A DNA stretch of 64,000 bases, from contig JACBWW010000015.1 in the NCBI GenBank assembly GCA_020086605.1, positions 22,929,225 to 22,993,224 on the forward strand, given 5' to 3'. Under the pieces are notes generated by a model, which was not told where the DNA came from, made no database searches, and saw nothing but the letters and a program-made list of their open reading frames with translations. Each line of letters opens with the position of its first letter. Within the stretch, counting starts at the first letter, position 1. The stretch is from Lanius collurio. Taxonomy: Eukaryota > Chordata > Aves > Passeriformes > Laniidae. Positions 13,311-25,830 of this stretch are shown one piece after another. The translations under genes and the position numbers were made by a program.

Positions 13311-15657
13311 GAGGAAAAAGATCAATACTGTATTTATGTTAAATCAAGACATCTTTATTATTAGGCTATGTGCTTCTTAAACATGATGCTTAAAGGCAAT
13401 GGGCTGAGACTGTCAGGTATTTCTTCTTATCAGCAAAGAAATCCACAGTCATCATTAAGGCCATGCAGGAACAAAGAAGCCCAGTCTGGACCAGGGATGA
13501 TATTATTTCTTGCCTAATAAGCAAAGCGCTTAACAGAGATGGCACTTAGATTTATCATCCAGGTTTCTAGAAAAGCTGAGTAAGAAATTGAGGTTAGGAG
13601 ATCAAGTGTGTTCAAAAACGTCTTCTCTAAAATGATGGGATAATCCTAATTCTTATACAATAAACTAATACTGTAATTATTCCTAAATTATTCCTTAACA
13701 AAGATTTATTGAGTGGGGTCATAATGCAATGATTTTTGATTTTTATATATTGCTACAAGCTGCTCATAACCCAATCCTAGCTGAAAAGTTTGAAGTAAGA
13801 CCAATTGCAAGGCGATATTCAAAGCATTTGAGACAAGAACTTTCCTATGTACAGCAGTCATCCCTCATCTTTACCCACAGACTTGCCCTTTGGTGAGATC
13901 CCATCTGGTCAAACCCCTTTTCTCACACAGATTAACTGTCCAAAATTCCTAAACCACATTCTTCCAGTGCTATAGGGCCAGAGTGTGATCCAGTGGCCTT
14001 TGGAGCAGACAGGAAGGCCTCCACGGCCTATACACAGCTGTGACTATCAAACTGTCCATCCCCGTTACTCTAATTTGGGTTCTGAATGAAAACGTCCAAC
14101 TGCCCCATTAGATCTTTGATTTCATGCCAGGGCTTTGCCTACAGTGCCAAGTGTCACCCCTTTCCCAGAGATTTCTTTTGCATGCATGCATGTATACACA
14201 CACAATTTAAAATACTCTATTCACAGAAGTGAGAAGAGGCAATTGGCTTTTGGTCAAGGTTAATAGAAGCCAAATAGTTAAGCATATCTGAAAAGCAAGA
14301 AGAGCAGTTCTGCTGCTACAGTAAGGGAATTTTCTAAAAGGGACATATTCTAAAAAGCTTTGCTGATTTTAGCACTACTAGTTTCCTTTCAGTTAGTAAG
14401 TTTAAAATCAGAATCTCAAAGATGATTTATTCAGAAATGTTAATATAAGATTTTTGGTTCATTACACTCCGTCTTTTCTTTGACACAATTTGGATATTAC
14501 CAGCTTTTAAACAAAAATCACATTTCTGTTTGCATATTTTCTGTCTTACTTGCAGGGAAAAAAAAAACATGAAAAAACACAGTCATTTTGCCAATTGAGG
14601 TTAAAATCTTTCCTTTATCCTCCAAGGAGTGTATTTTCTTTGTGTATGGTTACTAAATTTTCTTTTTAGAATTGAACAAAGTTGAATATTCCACAACTCA
14701 GATATTCTACTATTCTCTTTCAACTGGATTTTGCATGAGCTTGTACAGAATATACAAGTATATTACATTTGTAATTTCAAAATAGTGTCTCCATACTGAT
14801 TGTCCTAGTGATCAAAAGACATAAATTACTTGGAAGAAAACAGGAAAACTGAGGGATAAGTTTTGCTGCAATCAGTGTCTCTAATATGTATGAGAATGGG
14901 ACATCCTTTCACCAAAACAATCCATCTGTGAAGTATGCTAAGGGATGACTGCGTTTGGATGCAGCAATTAATCACCACATTATTTATAGCACTTCAGAAG
15001 CATCTTACAGTACATTAATCAGGGATAACTTCTGCTTAATTAATAGAGCTGCCAAAAACGTCAAACAAGACCATAAAAAACTGAATTGAGAAAGAAAGCA
15101 ATAGCAAGGGACTGGTAATGATGAAATATTCAAAGTTTCTTTTCAGCAAAGGTCTTCTCCCAGTTTCTGCAGCACCAGTAAGCAACAAACTCCATCGAGA
15201 AACTGTGCCAGGTGACCATATTGGTCATATTAGATACTCATGAGCAAAAAGAAAACAAAACAACAAGAAGTTGATGCATCAGTTTTGGAGCACACAGCCA
15301 CACGGATATGGAAGACACTGGAAAAAAAAGAAGCAACTTTATTTATTTCTTTGAAAGACCTTACTTTATGCAGCTCAAAGGGCCACTAGAGTGAGAAGTT
15401 GCATGGATCACACCTAAATTCATTGTCTCTACTTCAGCATGGACTGCGTCAGAAGTAAAGGAGTAGGGGTTTGCTATTTAATCTCCTTTTCAAATCATGG
15501 CTCAGTGGAAGTCTCTTTCTTATGTAGCGGCTCATAAAATAAAATCATGTTTTTCAGAAGTATGAAAGGCAGTGTAACTCTCCAATTCAAAGTACTTGAA
15601 AAGAAGTTTAGCAATTAAAACTAAGTAAAACATTGGTAAGATATGGAGAACACAAGT

Positions 15658-15811
15658 AATTTGCATGTTAGGCATATGCAAATTGGAAAATAAGATCTGG
15701 TTTAACGGAATAAAGAACTTCATAAAATTACATGGCTATTAAAAGTAGCTTATATGCTAAGAAGTATTCTGATTTACATAAGCAAATTTATTTCAATTAC
15801 TACATGCAAAT
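15658..15811. promoter_or_regulatory. Cluster of three POU octamer motifs
   Basis: ATTTGCAT at 15659-15666 and ATGCAAAT at 15676-15683 form an inverted pair, extended to nine matching bases on each side of a 9-bp spacer. A third ATGCAAAT lies at 15804-15811. The octamer is the classic POU-domain binding site. Function is inferred from motif density only. Confidence 0.35.
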
Positions 15812-16092
15812 GGTAATTATATCAAGTAAAAACAAATTTTTATTGAAAGCACATCTCGTAATAGAAAACATTAATGATTTTTTCATTTTTGGGTCTTCCT
15901 TGAGAAAGGATGATGAATAAAATACAGAAAAAATGCTTTTATTATTCAATGCATGCTGAAAGTTTAACTATGAAGCAACTTCAATTAGGTTTTGTTAGTG
16001 TTTTTTTAGCTTGGTGTCTACAGATCTCCAAATAACTTGAGATATCCACTGGAGTAACAATGAAGTGCTTATTGTTACTTGTCATGCTTTAA

Positions 16093-16138
16093 TATTTTTA
16101 TGTTAAAAAATACATATGTATTTTTTAACATAAAAATA
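16093..16138. repeat. Perfect 46-bp palindrome
   Basis: The 23 bases from 16093 are the exact reverse complement of the 23 bases ending at 16138, with no loop; the centre is CATATG. The arms are almost pure A/T (TATTTTTATGTTAAAAAATA as the start). The symmetry stops exactly at both edges (A at 16092, C at 16139). Such a sequence can extrude as a cruciform in DNA or fold as a hairpin in the intron RNA. Confidence 0.95.
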
Positions 16139-18828
16139 CCTTGTTTTCACTGTTGAAGCTGTCTGTCCTTATGTAAATAAGGATACTCAAATCTATTATT
16201 AGTCTAGGATTTGACATGTATAAAGGCAGGTACATTTAGGAACTTATATTTAGTCTAGGACCATTTTCACAGAAGTCTTCATTAAACTGTCACTGGACAC
16301 CTTAACGTGCATGCACAAACCCCACTTTAATGTGTATGTTTGTATGCATATTTGTGTTTAGGAAACGGAAAGAAATCGAATGAACTGAAATGAAGATGGA
16401 ATCGTCTACACATCAGATGTGCTTGAAGAAAGATCTGTGAATTGATGTAGAAGAAACTATTTCTGTGTCCCTCATGGCTGAAAAAGAAAAAGAATCATAG
16501 GACCTAAAAAGAAGGATAAGGCCCACCAACTTTGTAAAATACAGATCTAAATAAATAGCACTCCAGGCTTTCATCATATCCTCCTCTGACTAAAAGTTCC
16601 TTATCCAGTAGTTTAATTTGGGGCAATATAAAAGAATGCTTCCAGTGCTTTTAGTATTTCATACAGTACCATTCATATGGCTATCACTTGTCTTAATGGG
16701 TCTTGAAGAGCATTTTTCTTGTTACCCCAGTAACAAAGACTGCCATGAGGTCACTCAACACACACCTAAAGGGCTCAAATTAAATATTCACCTTACCTAG
16801 TAATAGTAAGATCTGTTCAACAGCAACATCAGTCCAAGCTATTCCGTAAAATAATACTGCCCTCCCAGAACTTGTGATTTGATGAGCTCATTGAGTTTTC
16901 TCCTGACAAACTAAATGTATTTCAGATCAGTGGGGCCTGGGGCGAGGGGAAGGAACCCTGTATAGTTAGGTATAGAAGGCATTAAGAAATATGGCTTACA
17001 CAATTTTGTCTCATTACTCCTTAAGTGAAACTATTAATCCAGAGGCCTATAAATTACTCCATTTTCCTGTATCAGCACCTTTTAATGTTTTGTTAGTATT
17101 CATAGAATGAAGATGGCAGCCTGTGAGCACGTATTGGTAGCATTTTCTCTCAATGATTCAGAGCAATAAAACACTAGATTAGTCAATTCTCAACAATCCT
17201 GGGCAGATGGTGTTCATTCTTCAAACAGGTGTGGAGATGTAAAACGTGCCTCTACCTTTACCCACTGACAGTTCGCTACAACAAATTGCTTAAAATAAAA
17301 GAAATAAAGTCTAACTTGGATGAAGCTACCAGATTATTCTTCATGGATCCAAGCCTCAGAGTGATCTAAATGGCATTCCAGCATGTAACAAAAATGGCAA
17401 ATCAGTCTCTAAGGAATCTTACAATTCCTACCTATAATGCAACTCAGTCTGCTATTTTCTGACAAGTCTTTTATGACTGAAACCAAATACTATCCATCTG
17501 AAGTCACTATTTCAATAAAAACTGCATCAGACCACAGAATCAGAAATACAAACATACTCCTGAATATCTCTACAACGGACTGTAAAATATACTTTTCCTT
17601 TCTTTTCTGCAAAAGTCTCATTATCACTGATAACTGCTCTTAGACAAGCAATGTTCTTTCACCACTGATAAGTCTCCTAGACAGACAGACTATGCCAGAC
17701 AGATAAAACTGATGCAGATAAGTACTTTGAGCATTTCATATAACTATAAATAAAAAGATTTCTAGAAATGAATGATAACAAAAGAAACACTGCAAGCCTG
17801 GTAAAAAACCTCTGAACACAATGAGAGGGAGAGTTTCAAAGAAAATGGAAAAACTACAAATAAATATGACAGAGAAGGCTCCGTCTGTAGAAAAACAGCA
17901 TTACCCTTTGAATCAGAATGCATTTTAAAATGTAATGCAAGAAAACCCAGTCAGGAAAGACATAAGAGCTCTGTAAGTACACACGAATCAAATAAAAAAC
18001 TCACCATTTGGCCACAAAACCTGACCCAAAAACTGGGACTACTGTGAAGGTCTATCTGAGGAAGTAACAGTACCCAAATGGTCTTGTGAAAGGTTCTGCA
18101 TAACACAGAAATAACTTACCTGCAAACCAAGTGACATGGTATCAGCTTTCATTGACAACTTCCAAGACACCCTAAAGTCAACAGGAGAATTCTCCTGATC
18201 TTATTCCTAAAGAAGGAGCAGATTACCTCCTTATCACACGCCAGCTGGGAAACAAGAAACAGACAACGGGTGAAAAAAGAAGACAGAGATGGGTTTGCAT
18301 ATCCCAAAGAAAACAAATTCTGAACTTTCCCAGGTCCTGGAATAGCTGCAGGCACTTACATAGGCATAACTACCAACCACCAGGCAACTTTGTCAAGTTG
18401 ACCCAAAACCACTATCACAGTCCATTTGAATGACAGGGAAGACCTAAGCCTCTGAGAGAACTCCCTTTAGAGTGAAAAAACACTGCAAAATGGTTATTCC
18501 TCATTCAAGCCTTGAGACCCGAGGGTGACTTGCATTTTCACATGTAATCCAATTAGTAAGATTGAGACTAAGCTAATTACAGTAGAAAAAAAAAAGCAGC
18601 ACTGATCATCACGTAAACCTCGTGGCTTCATGGTTTCACACTTTGTCTTTAATACCTGTCCAACAGATAATACAGGATTTTCATTCTGAACCAGCTCCCA
18701 CTGCAGCGGGATAAATAAACAGAACTACTCAGGAGTCATATGCAATGCATTCTGCATAGAGTATTAGGTTGGAAATGAAATGATGCATGCTAGTAATCAA
18801 AGGAATCAGCTTTGAAAGGGAAGGTAAT

Positions 18829-18850
18829 TCTCTTTTAAATTTAAAAGAGA
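18829..18850. repeat. Perfect 22-bp palindrome
   Basis: TCTCTTTTAAA is followed immediately by its reverse complement TTTAAAAGAGA, with no loop. Confidence 0.95.
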
Positions 18851-20579
18851 CAAATAAATCTAGCAAAACTACCCCACAAGATCTTTTTCTTTCACTAGCA
18901 CATCTTGGAAAGCAATCAACGTGAATTAGCAGCATTCATGGAACTGATATTTTGCTGGATAATTGCTGATTACTATGCAATACATAATATTGAAGTATTT
19001 TGCATGTGTGAATTGACTAAACATTGGAAATAACTGTATTGAGGATTAACCAGTGATTTGGGTGAAAAGTTATTTAGTAAGCAAAATGTTCTTTTCCCTG
19101 TTTCTGTTATTAGCCATGTCTTTGAGCTTATAGTCAGTGCTCCTTTGAAAACACTGTGTTGATCAGCCTTAATTTTATGTCTCACCCTACTGTAAAACAT
19201 AGTCACTTAACTCAGTGGCCTTTCCCGAGCCTGTCTGTAATACACTCTTTGGAAAGAGTATAATATCACTTCATCAACTGAGAGTTGTTTGGGGTTTTTT
19301 TTGTTTGTTTTTTTTTTTTTTTAACAGAGCATGAAGCAGCAAAGAACACAGAAATACGTTTCTATTTCCTTTTGCTTTTGTAGCTGGAAGATTTTGATAT
19401 TTCAGTTGATCCTCACTATGCTAACAAGCTAAAGTGACTGTGGTCTAACAAGAGAAAGAACTAATGAACATGAGAACAAAACAACAAAAAACAAAAATAA
19501 TAGACACACTGCTGATTTTTGAGAGGCCTGTCACAAGACTAGGAAAGAAATTATAGTATGGGCTCTGCAAGTCTACTATCCTAGCTGATGATTCCTATTT
19601 TATTATCATACATGTAAGAGAACATTAATGGACTAAAGAGGTTTTCATTTTACTTGAATTTACACCTCAACACAGTTCTAATTCCCAAACCTTCTGACAT
19701 TAACTGCTACGAGCACAATAGCCTACAAACATATAGCAAATATAATTCCTGTACTTTAAAAATATTCAATCAATCTAACATTTCCTATCAATAGGCTAAC
19801 ACACAATGCAAGAAAGAAATACAGCTACACCCACAAAATATCTCAATTTTCAATTCTCTTCCTTTGCCATTCTTTTGTTCGTTTTTCGTCACTCTTTTCC
19901 CAAAGGATATGAGTGCTACTCAGCAGTGATGTCAAATTCCCATTTTTGATCTTTCAGCCACCTCCAGTTTCTACCAGGTCTGCTCACTCCCCTTCCTCTC
20001 TGTCTTCAGCCTTTCTCATATAGTGCAGAAACACTTTCCTGTTCTTCAACACATTAAGCTATGCTTTGTCTCTCCTTTTCCATACTTTTGCTATCCTTCT
20101 TAATCTCCTTACATCCAGTGATTTGCTGCTCAGGAGCCTTTTCAATCAGTGGTAATATATTTATGTTTAACAGCCTTCTGAAATCTCTTTCTCTGCTTTT
20201 ATGCACTTGTTTTTTTAGCTCCAAAAAAACCACTCGGCATTCCTCTAATACCCAATGGCACAGTTTTGCTCATCTTAACTGTGTCTTCTGAGGAGCATCC
20301 TCTCTTGCTCATTTTGAGACTGTTTTCTGCTAACTTCCCTTGATGTGCCATTGTTCTTGTACAGAAAGAAACTGTAAATAATAGTTGTTCATCTTCTCTC
20401 AACCTAACAAGCTAACATGATTTCTGGATTCCTGCCACATACCCTTTAGTCATATCTTTTTTTTTTTTTCCAATCTAGTCTCCCTGATTTTTCAATTGCT
20501 ACTTAGAATAATGCAATTTTCTAATAAACTTTATCTTTCTTCTTTTTCTTGACTTTGCAAATACTAATATATCCATCCA

Positions 20580-21640
20580 ACACAGACTTCAATACCTGGA
20601 TGTACTGTGAATGTATATAAAGCCATAAATTTTTTTCTAGGGTTTTTCCACTCTTTTCTCTATAATTTTTAATGGCCTAGAAATACTCATTGCAGCCCTT
20701 GCATCTCATTCTTAAAAAGTAGTAATTAATTAGTTTGCCGTCATTGTGTATGATTGCAATTGGGATTTTTTTTCTACCTTTCTATGTACTTCTGCACATT
20801 ACTTAGACTGAATTTCCTCATCTGCTTTTTTGCTGCACTTAGAAATTTTTCCTTCTCTTCTTTATCTTGACTAGCTTGGCAATCTCACAAGAATTTCATT
20901 ATTAGGCACTGTAAATCCCTCTTTCCAGAAAGTTAAGACCCCAGTACAAAAACCTGTGACTGAACCCTAACTCTGGCCCTATTGCTTTGTGTGGATTTTT
21001 TTTTTTTTTTAATAGATACTTCTCCATGTTGAGTACCTCTCAAACTGTCATGGCTAGATAGTTTTCCCTATAGTTTTTTAGAAAAGAGAAATCTTTTCAA
21101 ATACCTTTTGGAAACATAAGTATACTTTATTGACAGGACTACTCTAGCTCCCCAAGTAAATTCTAAGTGTGAGGAATGACTAAATAAGCCATGTTGAGTC
21201 TTCCCCAAGATACCTTATGTATTTATCTGTCCAGTTACTATTCCTTGTCATAGTTTCTATCAATTTGGTGAATGCAGGCTCAGTGATTAGCAGGTCCCTG
21301 GATACTCTACAGAAATAATTTTCTAGCTTGGCATTATATCAATCTTTCTCCAGTTCCTTTGTACCAAGGAAGTGTTAGGCAACACAATAAATACAAATCA
21401 ATTTAACTAGTTCAACCTTAACGGTCCTCTAGACTTCTTGGGAAAATGCCACTGGGTTCAGATATTTTAAACCAATATTTACTGTTTATTTTGTCAGTTT
21501 GCTCTGCTATCTCTTCTGTTGAGCTACATTCTCTAATGAACTTCTGAAAAAAAAAATCACCATGTGAGAATCTGCCCAGTTTATTCTGCACTTGCACTGT
21601 TACTGCAACAAATCCTTTCTGTGCATGAATGCTGTGCTTC
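20580..21640 (-). mobile_element. Old CR1 LINE body, reverse-transcriptase region
   Basis: Read on the minus strand, this stretch follows the reverse-transcriptase part of ORF2 in ancient amniote CR1 elements. Landmarks are a degenerate version of the region encoding the PSGI...LED segment (about 21425-21475), then GAGCCTGCATTCACCAAATT, GGGGAAGACTCAACATGGCT, a TCATTCCTCAC block, and further on GCAGATGAGGAAATTCAGTC and AATGACGGCAAACTAATT. Many stops and indels make it non-functional. The 3' end is not clear; sequence down to about 19800 and up to about 22600 has the same strand-composition bias and may belong to it. It is in the same orientation as GRID2. Confidence 0.6.
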
Positions 21641-23929
21641 ATCTTATACTGTGCTCTTCCACAGGCATTATGGACTACCTAGCAGACACTCCACACTTGA
21701 GGAGTTTGAGAAAGTCTTTGGAAGTTCTTCCTCTGTCGTGTTTGCTCTGCCTTACAGGTTTTTTCACATTTAACCTAGCAGATTCTACATTCTGGGTTTT
21801 TTTAAATTATTATTCTCGAGAATTTGAATAGAGATTAATTTTGTGAAGAACATCTGCATATTTGATAATTTCTCTAATCTAAGTATTTAACAATGATGCT
21901 TCTCAAACTTGATCTTCCTACAATGCTTTAATGCATTATGGTTTTTTTAGCTTCCAGTACAGTGGCTTGAAACAATATCCATGTCATCTGTTAAGGTGAT
22001 TTTTTAGCCACCTCTATCAGTTTCTTTTTAACAAGCATCCTTATTTTCCTGAAACTCCCCATTTGTGGAATTAAGTACTTCTGCATTGGTTCTTCTGAAT
22101 TCTCTTATTCCTGACATGGTGAATTTAAGCACCTGGTTACAGGCTGTACTTTGGTAATAACATTGTGTCAATAAACTGCCTCTCCACTGATTGGCCAATT
22201 AGCTTCCTCAGTGGAAAGTTATTTATGGTGTCTAAAAGTTTAGTTTGACTTGATAGCTATTACCCAATTGACATGGGAGACCACAATCATGGTGAGCTGA
22301 AATAACACATTTCTCTTGTGTTTCCTGGCAAGTGTCTCTGACCTATCCTGGTATGCCACATTAATTGATCAAGCACTTACAGTCTTATTACTTACACTAA
22401 ATTTAGGCCTAGATATTCAATAGGGATTCTTAATTACTCTCTGACAGTTAATTTGTTTATCTGCTATAAATGTGCATTTCATTTACTGCATAGCACTATT
22501 TCCCCACATGCATGACCACCCTTTCATTGTTACCTTGTTATTATCCCAGTACTTCTATTCCTTACAGAAAATTCCCAGTAAGCTTTTTATCACAACAGGC
22601 TAAAATAAAGTTAGGCATCCTATAAAATCCAGATGTCATGAAGTTTGCAGCCTCCCTCCTAAAACTCCTAGCATTTAAAGAACACAGTATTGGCAAATTC
22701 AATACCTCAGATGTTGGAAGATTCCATAAATAAGCTTGTCTAAACAAACTCTCCCTGACATCCTTGTATGCATATGGCATATTCTCTATTTACATTCAAA
22801 TGCTGTATTTCGACAGGACAACTCTTCTGTTCAAAGCGGGGTATGGAGAGTACTCAATTGATCATTATTCTTCTCTTGTTCCCACATTCACCACCCAGAC
22901 TGTAATCCCACAGTGCATTTACTGGACACAGTCCAAACTCTGCACTGAATACAGAATTATCACTTTCCTCATGGGCCTTCAATAGTTCTCTTATTCTATT
23001 TTCTTTCTGTGCTCCTCTTTTAAACAAATGGAATTCATCTAGCTTCATAACTCTCCTGTAAAACAAGGTGGTTCCATATTACACACAAAGAACAGAGGGG
23101 AAGTAATTAAAGGTAAAACTGTCCATCAGTCAATTAATTTACCTGGCTAATGAGAAAAGAATATCTTAGAACTCAGTCTGTATTTTGATAAATTTCTAAT
23201 GATATAATTAGTGCTACAACCACTCCTCAAGTAAGATACCATGTATATCAAGTGGGGGAGCCAGAAAAGAACAAGCAGAAAAGATTACATTTTTGCGACT
23301 CACTGCATATTCAGTAAATACTGGTTCTCTACAGCAAATTTTTCTAATCTCCTTCAATTCCTATTCAATTGTCATTTTTTCCATGTGCCTTGAACCAAAA
23401 AAAGAACAATCTATGCAACATTGCTTTGTTCCCATAGCACAGGTGGTCATGTATAGAGTCTCAAAACAAAAAAACAAACCAAAAATTCAAACCTCTACAA
23501 AAGAAAAAATCAAAAGACACTTGATCATATAATTATATTAATGCAATAAGCTCATGGAATAAATGGTAACAAGAACACTGTGACCATCACTGTGGACATT
23601 CTAGAAGAGCATGAGATGTCTACGCTCATGAGATGTTTCTACACAGTGGAATGTCTGTTAGGGACAACAGGCTGGGTGTGAAAATAGTTCACAGGGATCT
23701 CAAAGAAATATAGTAGAGAATTTTTTTTCCAGGTAAACAAAGAGAAGGAGATTTTTGCAGCCCTTTAAATCTACCCATCTCCCTGCCTGGATATAGTATC
23801 TGCCTTTTCAGAATTTTGGATAAGCTGCAACAAAGAGTACTTAAGAAAGTGGTATAAAATTCTCTCATTTGAGATCTCAGTGATTAGCAAAATAATGTGT
23901 AGCAGCATTGAAGACAGGCTAGAGATAAG
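21641..23929. other. Intronic sequence, possibly decayed repeat
   Basis: The pyrimidine bias of the preceding CR1 body continues to about 22600, so this could be its 5' portion, but I find no secure landmark. From 22600 to 23930 nothing is recognised. Confidence 0.4.
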
Positions 23930-24235
23930 CTAGAGAAGATGCAGAATGGTAATCCACAGGTACATAAAAGGCTGCTAACAAAGAAGATGGGAATAGTCTG
24001 TTTCCCATGTTCATTAATGGATTCCACTTGCAGCAAGAACAATGCATATTAAACATAATGGAAACTTTCAAACAGGGAAAAGAGTAACAGACTGTGACAA
24101 ATTGCCTGGCGAGGATGTGGAAAGTCTGTAATTAGAACAGGCAAGACAGATATCTGCTTGGAACAATACACATAAAATTACTTGGGGCAAGAATATTACC
24201 CCTTGAGGCCCATTCCAGTCCTAGTTTTTCAGTTT
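23930..24235 (+). mobile_element. Old CR1 LINE 3' end
   Basis: The order of blocks matches the 3' part of old CR1 copies: AAAAGGCTGCTAACAAAGAA, then a CTTGCAGCAAG block, then GTAACAGACTGTGACAAATT, GAGGATGTGGAAAGTCTGTA, and finally CCTTGAGGCCCATTCCAGTC near 24205-24228, which corresponds to the conserved CTTGAGGTCCCTTCCAG tail. The copy is strongly diverged and lacks the terminal ATTCTATGA repeats. Plus orientation, opposite to GRID2. Confidence 0.65.
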
Positions 24236-25079
24236 TCTTTATACTGTCTAACATCATAAAAAATTAAAACTATTACCCTAAAATTCTCTCTGTATGGAAT
24301 GTATATTTAAATGAATTCACCTCTCCTAGTAGCCAGTATTAAATTGCTGTGACTATTCAACAGAAAAGAAAGAACATTTTGTGTTTCCTTATACTTTTAG
24401 TTTATATCAACTGAAATACTGAGAACCCACTTTTATGGGTAAGAGCAAATGAAAAAGCTCCCTGTGCACACAGAAGCCGGGCAGCTGCCTATATACAAAA
24501 TTATGACATGCCAAGTCGAATCGCAGTGACACAAGAGCATTCATCTAAAAGTTAATTCAAATATGTCTCATTTGCCTTTAACTGTTGAAGAAAAAGAAGA
24601 AAGGAAAAGGGAGGAGGCAGAGGGGAACCTGTAGGTAATAGTGTCAATTTTTCACTCATATAAATGTATTCCAATACGACAATCATAAATTCTTATCACT
24701 GTTATAACCACCTGAGCACTTTTTTTCCCTCTAGTGAGTGTCTGCCTAGGTCTAATGTATCTTTTTTAAACAAAGGCAATTAAACTAATGTTGAAGAAGA
24801 CATAGTGCTCCTCCTGTTGCTATTCCAAAATCCCAGTCCCATCAGGGTTCATTTCAATGATGTGCCACAGTCACCTTCACAGATCTCTGACACAAGAAGG
24901 TTCTAATGTAGCCTCACCTCTGACTCACAGTCTCTTCTGATCTGAATTCACTACCTAAACTGCACTGTTGATTTCAAGCCCAAGACTGACCAGGATGATC
25001 CATAAAGATGCAGCTCTAGTAGCCTGCAGGCAGATCAAGCCCAGGAACTGGAGCCGAAGGCAGACAGCTCATTTCTCCA

Positions 25080-25830
25080 GTACTTTTTCCCAGATTTACT
25101 GGAAGAGGACAAGAGCACAGCAAAGGAACCTTCACGACAAGAAGACAAAAGGGAGACAAGAAAGACATCAGGAGGGGTATGAGAGAATAAAGGGAAATAC
25201 GTGAGAGAGGAGGGAAATAAGTGACACTCATAGGTGGGTAAGAAATGGGACTAAAGAAGGAAACTGGTAGCAGGAAGTTGAAAGGAAATGATAAAGAGGT
25301 TTGGGAAAGGCATCCAGAATGGCTCTGCAAGAAAACTGTGCCTTCAATAGAAGCAGAATTAGCAGGAATGAAATAATTTGGATGGAGACTGGAGCAAACA
25401 GGAATATGAATGTTAGGATATAAGGCAATGTAGAAAACTTGGACAGCAGAAATCTGTATTTGCTCTGCATGAAATCTGGGAAGGAGGAACTAGGAGGAAG
25501 AAATAGAGTTTATATCAAGGAAACAACGAAGTTCTGAACTAAACCTAGGACTGTTGAGAAGCTGGAGTGGCGATGTAATGGCACAATGGAATAGGAGAGA
25601 GACAATGATGTCTAGATTTGGATTCAGAGAACAGTGAGAAGGGAACAAGGAAAGGAAGGGGGAAAAAAGAAGAAAAAGACTGACTGATACAGTGGAAGGA
25701 GGGAGAGAGAAGTTGCTGGCAAGTAGCTTGAACAAAAAACAAGGTCTTAGTAAGTAAAGAGAAAGAGCCTAGAACAAGGAAAGGAAAACAGTGAAATCCA
25801 ACATAGGACGATTTGGAGTAAATTACGTAT
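25080..25830 (+). repeat. Purine-rich strand-asymmetric block
   Basis: About 750 bp in which the plus strand is dominated by A and G, with repeated GGAAG, GAGAGAG, AAGGAAAGG and AGAAG motifs. The minus strand, which is the GRID2 sense strand, is accordingly C/U-rich. Pyrimidine codons cannot form stops, which explains the open minus-strand frames of 80-118 codons here; they are not genes. I do not recognise a repeat family. Confidence 0.7.

Larger units (their letters stand above)
9691..20579. other. Intronic sequence, no gene recognised
   Basis: Unique-looking AT-rich sequence between the 9.2-kb LTR and the 20.6-kb CR1 body. It includes A- and C-rich simple sequence at 11050-11115, GCAT repeats at 14180-14195, the octamer cluster, two palindromes and a T-rich stretch near 19290-19322. 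The part from about 19830 is pyrimidine-rich on the plus strand and may be a degraded end of the CR1 copy that follows. Confidence 0.55.

Noticed and set aside
16490..16610. Possible additional CR1 tail beginning AATCATAGGACC
   Set aside because: Only the first few bases resemble the CR1 terminus and the following sequence does not track the consensus.
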